NCBI RefSeq assembly: GCF_038024065.1
Contig: NZ_CP150667.1
Span: 1,054,001-1,118,000, forward strand
Source of the DNA: Polaribacter sejongensis
GTDB taxonomy: Bacteria; Bacteroidota; Bacteroidia; Flavobacteriales; Flavobacteriaceae
Direction: 5' to 3'
Length of the DNA stretch: 64,000 nucleotides
Under the pieces are notes generated by a model, which saw only the letters and a list, made by a program, of their open reading frames with translations, was not told the origin of the DNA and searched no databases. Made by a program: the position numbers and the translations under genes. Shown here piece by piece: positions 61,567 through 64,000 of the stretch. The stretch's first letter is position 1. Each line of letters begins with the position of its first letter.

Positions 61567-62505
61567 ATGAAAAATTACACCTCCATAAAAGACATAGAAC
61601 ATATTGACAATTGGATTCAAGAAGCCAAAGAATTGAAAAGAAAACCATTAAATAACAATCTTTTAGGGAAAAACAAAACCTTAGGATTGTTGTTTTTCAA
61701 TTCTAGCTTACGTACGCGTTTAAGTACACAAAAAGCAGCGTTAAACTTAGGTATGGATCCTATTGTAATGAATGTAACCGGAGATGCTTGGGGAATTGAA
61801 TTTGGAGATGGAACGGTTATGAACGGTACCACTGCAGAACATATAAAAGAAGGTGCTGCTGTAATTTCTCAATATTGTGATATTATTGCTGTAAGAGCTT
61901 TTCCTACATTAACAGACAAAGAAAAAGACGAATCTGAAGAAGTTTTAGAATCTTTTGTAAAATTTGCTTCTGTACCTGTTGTAAGTATGGAAAGTGCTAC
62001 TGGTCATCCTTTGCAAGGTTTAACAGACGCAATTACTATTTCTGAAAATACTACAAAAAAGAAACCAAAAGTAGTATTAAGTTGGGCTCCACACGTAAAG
62101 GCTTTGCCACACGCTGTTGCTAACAGCTTTACACAAGCAATGCAAAAAATGGATGTTGAATTTGTAATTACAAATCCTGAGGGCTATAATTTAAGTTCAG
62201 AAATTACCAAGGACACTCCTATTTATCATAATCAAGAAGAAGCTTTTAAAGATGCAGATTTTATCTATACAAAGAACTGGAGTTCTTACGATGACTACGG
62301 AAAAATATTAAAAACAGATTTAGATTGGATGATTACCAAAGAAAAAATTGGTGATGCAAAATTTATGCACTGTTTACCGGTTAGAAGAAATGTTGTAGTA
62401 GAAGATGCTGTTTTAGATTCTGATAGTTCTTTAGTTATAGCACAAGCAAACAACAGAACCTATGCAGCACAATTGGTATTAAAGAAAATATTAGAAAATT
62501 TATAA
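61567..62505 (+). CDS. argF': N-acyl-ornithine carbamoyltransferase (ArgF')
   Basis: The 312-residue protein has the carbamoyl-phosphate loop SSLRTRLS at residues 46-53, HCLPVRRN near 290, and the KNWSSY segment near 238 of the acyl-ornithine branch. The pattern WGIEFGDGTVMNGTTAEH (residues 75-92) marks the Bacteroidota N-succinyl/N-acetylornithine enzymes. The residue before the EH pair is Ala90, where I recall Pro in the succinyl enzyme and Glu in the acetyl enzyme. The substrate is thus open. Confidence 0.93.
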   Translation: MKNYTSIKDIEHIDNWIQEAKELKRKPLNNNLLGKNKTLGLLFFNSSLRTRLSTQKAALNLGMDPIVMNVTGDAWGIEFGDGTVMNGTTAEHIKEGAAVISQYCDIIAVRAFPTLTDKEKDESEEVLESFVKFASVPVVSMESATGHPLQGLTDAITISENTTKKKPKVVLSWAPHVKALPHAVANSFTQAMQKMDVEFVITNPEGYNLSSEITKDTPIYHNQEEAFKDADFIYTKNWSSYDDYGKILKTDLDWMITKEKIGDAKFMHCLPVRRNVVVEDAVLDSDSSLVIAQANNRTYAAQLVLKKILENL

Positions 62506-62510
62506 CATTT

Positions 62511-62535
62511 GTCAGGTCGAACGCAGTTGATAACT
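62511..62535. repeat. Diverged copy of a GTCGAnCGCAGT repeat
   Basis: GTCAGGTCGAACGCAGTTGATAA reads, in reverse complement, like the TCGACTGCGCTC family at 57263. It lies between argF' and argB. Confidence 0.45.
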
Positions 62536-62577
62536 TGTTAACACCTCGAGGGCAATCGAGTAAACACAGAAACAAAA

Positions 62578-63354
62578 ATGGAAAAACTATCAATCATAAA
62601 AATTGGAGGAAACATCATTGAAGATGAAACTTCTTTAAATGCTTTTCTAAAATTATTTTCTAACTTAGACGGAAACAAAATTTTGGTTCATGGAGGAGGA
62701 AAACGTGCCACGCATATTGCATCAAAACTAGGCATAGAATCTAAAATGGTAAATGGTAGACGTATTACAGATGCAGAAACGCTAGAAGTAATTACCATGG
62801 TTTATGGTGGTTTGGTTAATAAAAATATAGTAGCAAAGTTACAAGCATTACAAATAGATGCTATTGGTTTAACCGGGGCAGATATTAACAGTATAAAATC
62901 AGAAAAAAGACCTGTTAAGGAAGTCGATTTTGGTTTTGTAGGAGATGTAAAACAAGTAGCTTCTAATTCTATAGACAAATTAATTAAAGCCAATTTTACA
63001 CCTGTTTTTTGTGCAATTACACACGATGGAAACGGACAATTATTAAATACCAATGCAGATACAATTGCGAGTACTATTGCAGTTGGAATGAGTGAAATCT
63101 ACGAAACATATATTTATTATTGTTTTGAATTAAATGGTGTTTTAAAAGATTTTAATGATAAAAATTCTGTGGTAAAAAAAATCGATACGGATACGTATAA
63201 AGAATTATTAGACGCTAAAATTATTACAGACGGAATGATTCCAAAAATAGACAACTGTTTTGATGCTTTAAATAATGGAGTTTCAAAAGTACATATTGGA
63301 AACACTTCTATGCTGACTAAAGAAAACGATAATTTTACCACAATAACATTATAA
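62578..63354 (+). CDS. argB: N-acetylglutamate kinase
   Basis: The 258-residue amino-acid kinase has IIKIGGNII at the start, LVHGGGKRAT and GLTGADINSI and the C-terminal ITDGMIPKIDNCFDAL. It phosphorylates the acylated glutamate. It ends 2 bases before the next start, with overlapping translational context. Confidence 0.94.
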   Translation: MEKLSIIKIGGNIIEDETSLNAFLKLFSNLDGNKILVHGGGKRATHIASKLGIESKMVNGRRITDAETLEVITMVYGGLVNKNIVAKLQALQIDAIGLTGADINSIKSEKRPVKEVDFGFVGDVKQVASNSIDKLIKANFTPVFCAITHDGNGQLLNTNADTIASTIAVGMSEIYETYIYYCFELNGVLKDFNDKNSVVKKIDTDTYKELLDAKIITDGMIPKIDNCFDALNNGVSKVHIGNTSMLTKENDNFTTITL

Positions 63355-63356
63355 AA

Positions 63357-64000
63357 ATGAATATTGAAAAATTAACAGAAAACGCAATTTCTCTTTTAAA
63401 GAACTTGATTGAAACACAATCATTTTCTCAAGAAGAAGAAAATACAGCAAAATTGATAGAAGGTTGGTTTGTAGAAAATGAAATACCTTTTAAAAGAACA
63501 AAAAATAATATTTGGGCAACCAACAAATATTTTGATGATAGCAAACCTACCTTATTGTTAAACTCTCATCACGATACCGTACATCCAAATTCGGCATACA
63601 CCAATGATCCTTTAAAAGCCATAGTAGAAGATGGTAAATTATATGGTTTAGGTTCTAATGATGCTGGTGGTTGTTTGGTTTCCTTAATGGCTACATTCAC
63701 TAATTTTTACGCACAAGAAAACCTTAAATACAATTTGGTAATTGTAGCATCTGCAGAAGAAGAAAATAGTGGTCCTAATGGATTGAATAGTATGTTAGCT
63801 ATTATTCCACATATTGATGTGGCAATTGTTGGCGAGCCTACTTTAATGAATTTAGCGGTCGCAGAAAAAGGTTTAGTTGTTTTTGATGCTGTTGTAGCAG
63901 GAACTCCGAGTCATGCTGCACATCCAAATAATAACAACTCAATTTACAATACTATTGAAGTTTTACAGTGGTTTAAAGATTTTAAGTTTGAGAAACCTTC
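63357..64000 (+). CDS. argE: M20 family deacylase, ArgE-like (cut by the window end)
   Basis: The ATG at 63357 opens a frame that is open to the window end (more than 214 residues). It has the M20 zinc motif SHHDTVHP, the second ligand region LGSNDAGGCL, and the general-base Glu in ASAEEENSGPNG. ArgE-type enzymes release ornithine or citrulline from the acyl compound. Position after argB supports acylcitrulline or acylornithine as substrate. argH would be expected next but is outside the window. Confidence 0.9.
   Translation, partial: MNIEKLTENAISLLKNLIETQSFSQEEENTAKLIEGWFVENEIPFKRTKNNIWATNKYFDDSKPTLLLNSHHDTVHPNSAYTNDPLKAIVEDGKLYGLGSNDAGGCLVSLMATFTNFYAQENLKYNLVIVASAEEENSGPNGLNSMLAIIPHIDVAIVGEPTLMNLAVAEKGLVVFDAVVAGTPSHAAHPNNNNSIYNTIEVLQWFKDFKFEKP

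Noticed and set aside
1..64000. tRNA, rRNA, CRISPR array or transposase genes
   Set aside because: I looked for GC-rich cloverleaf-like stretches, regular spaced repeats and transposase-like frames and saw none.

Overview
The window is AT-rich chromosomal DNA from a member of the Flavobacteriia (Bacteroidota), most like Polaribacter, Tenacibaculum and relatives. The evidence is Bacteroidota-type promoters (TTTG or TTG, about 20 bases, then TAnnTTTG), type IX secretion (T9SS) C-terminal sorting domains, a CarboxypepD_reg-like TonB receptor, a LytTR regulator with 2TM proteins, the succinyl/acetyl-ornithine type of carbamoyltransferase, and almost no Shine-Dalgarno sequences. No tRNA, rRNA, CRISPR array, transposase or prophage was seen.

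Layout. 1-2645: single accessory genes (Crp/Fnr regulator, DoxX, DUF4932 peptidase-like) between cassette-like spacers. 2646-15912: housekeeping genes: recF with a DciA-like DUF721 gene, ribH, mutL, two overlapping rhomboid proteases, a geranylgeranyl-reductase-like flavoprotein, mtaB and a lytic transglycosylase. 15921-29934: ywbE, a tandem cspA duplication, a nitronate monooxygenase, a T9SS subtilase, mnmA, purB, a His-rich TonB receptor, an MFS transporter, an M48 lipoprotein peptidase and msrB. 30033-34736: a five-gene cell-surface cluster with tail-fibre-like architecture. 34950-49018: ffh, folD, a HerA-like ATPase, a YcaQ-like protein, a DHH phosphoesterase and tyrS. 49019-53715: the tyrS leader, a repeat element, a LytTR remnant, and a histidine kinase/2TM/LytTR module. 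53716-64000: an arginine plus proline biosynthesis operon, in the order GNAT-argG-argC-proC-argD-proA-proB-argF'-argB-argE (cut off by the window end).

The most interesting signals are two small leader-peptide genes. Upstream of tyrS, on the minus strand, a 34-codon ORF contains three consecutive Tyr codons. It is followed by a strong intrinsic terminator ending 13 bases before the tyrS start. A 7-base segment just after the Tyr codons repeats the terminator 3' arm and can pair perfectly with the 5' arm, so terminator and antiterminator exclude each other. This is the layout of classical attenuation, here on a Tyr-tRNA synthetase gene. Upstream of the arginine operon, a 24-codon ORF ends Arg-Leu-Arg-Asn-Arg-Arg-Arg-stop and is rich in CGC codons. 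Both peptides share an R-[IL]-N-N motif near the N-terminus, which hints at a family of flavobacterial leader peptides.

Other points of note: a kinase-2TM gene fusion beside three stand-alone 2TM paralogues; an intrinsic terminator whose loop holds the start codon of the next gene; a four-helix-bundle (IVP) gene flanked by 18-base inverted repeats that recur elsewhere in the window; a MITE-like element upstream of purB; and a MutL without the usual endonuclease motif. All calls come from reading the sequence. No database search or folding program was run.
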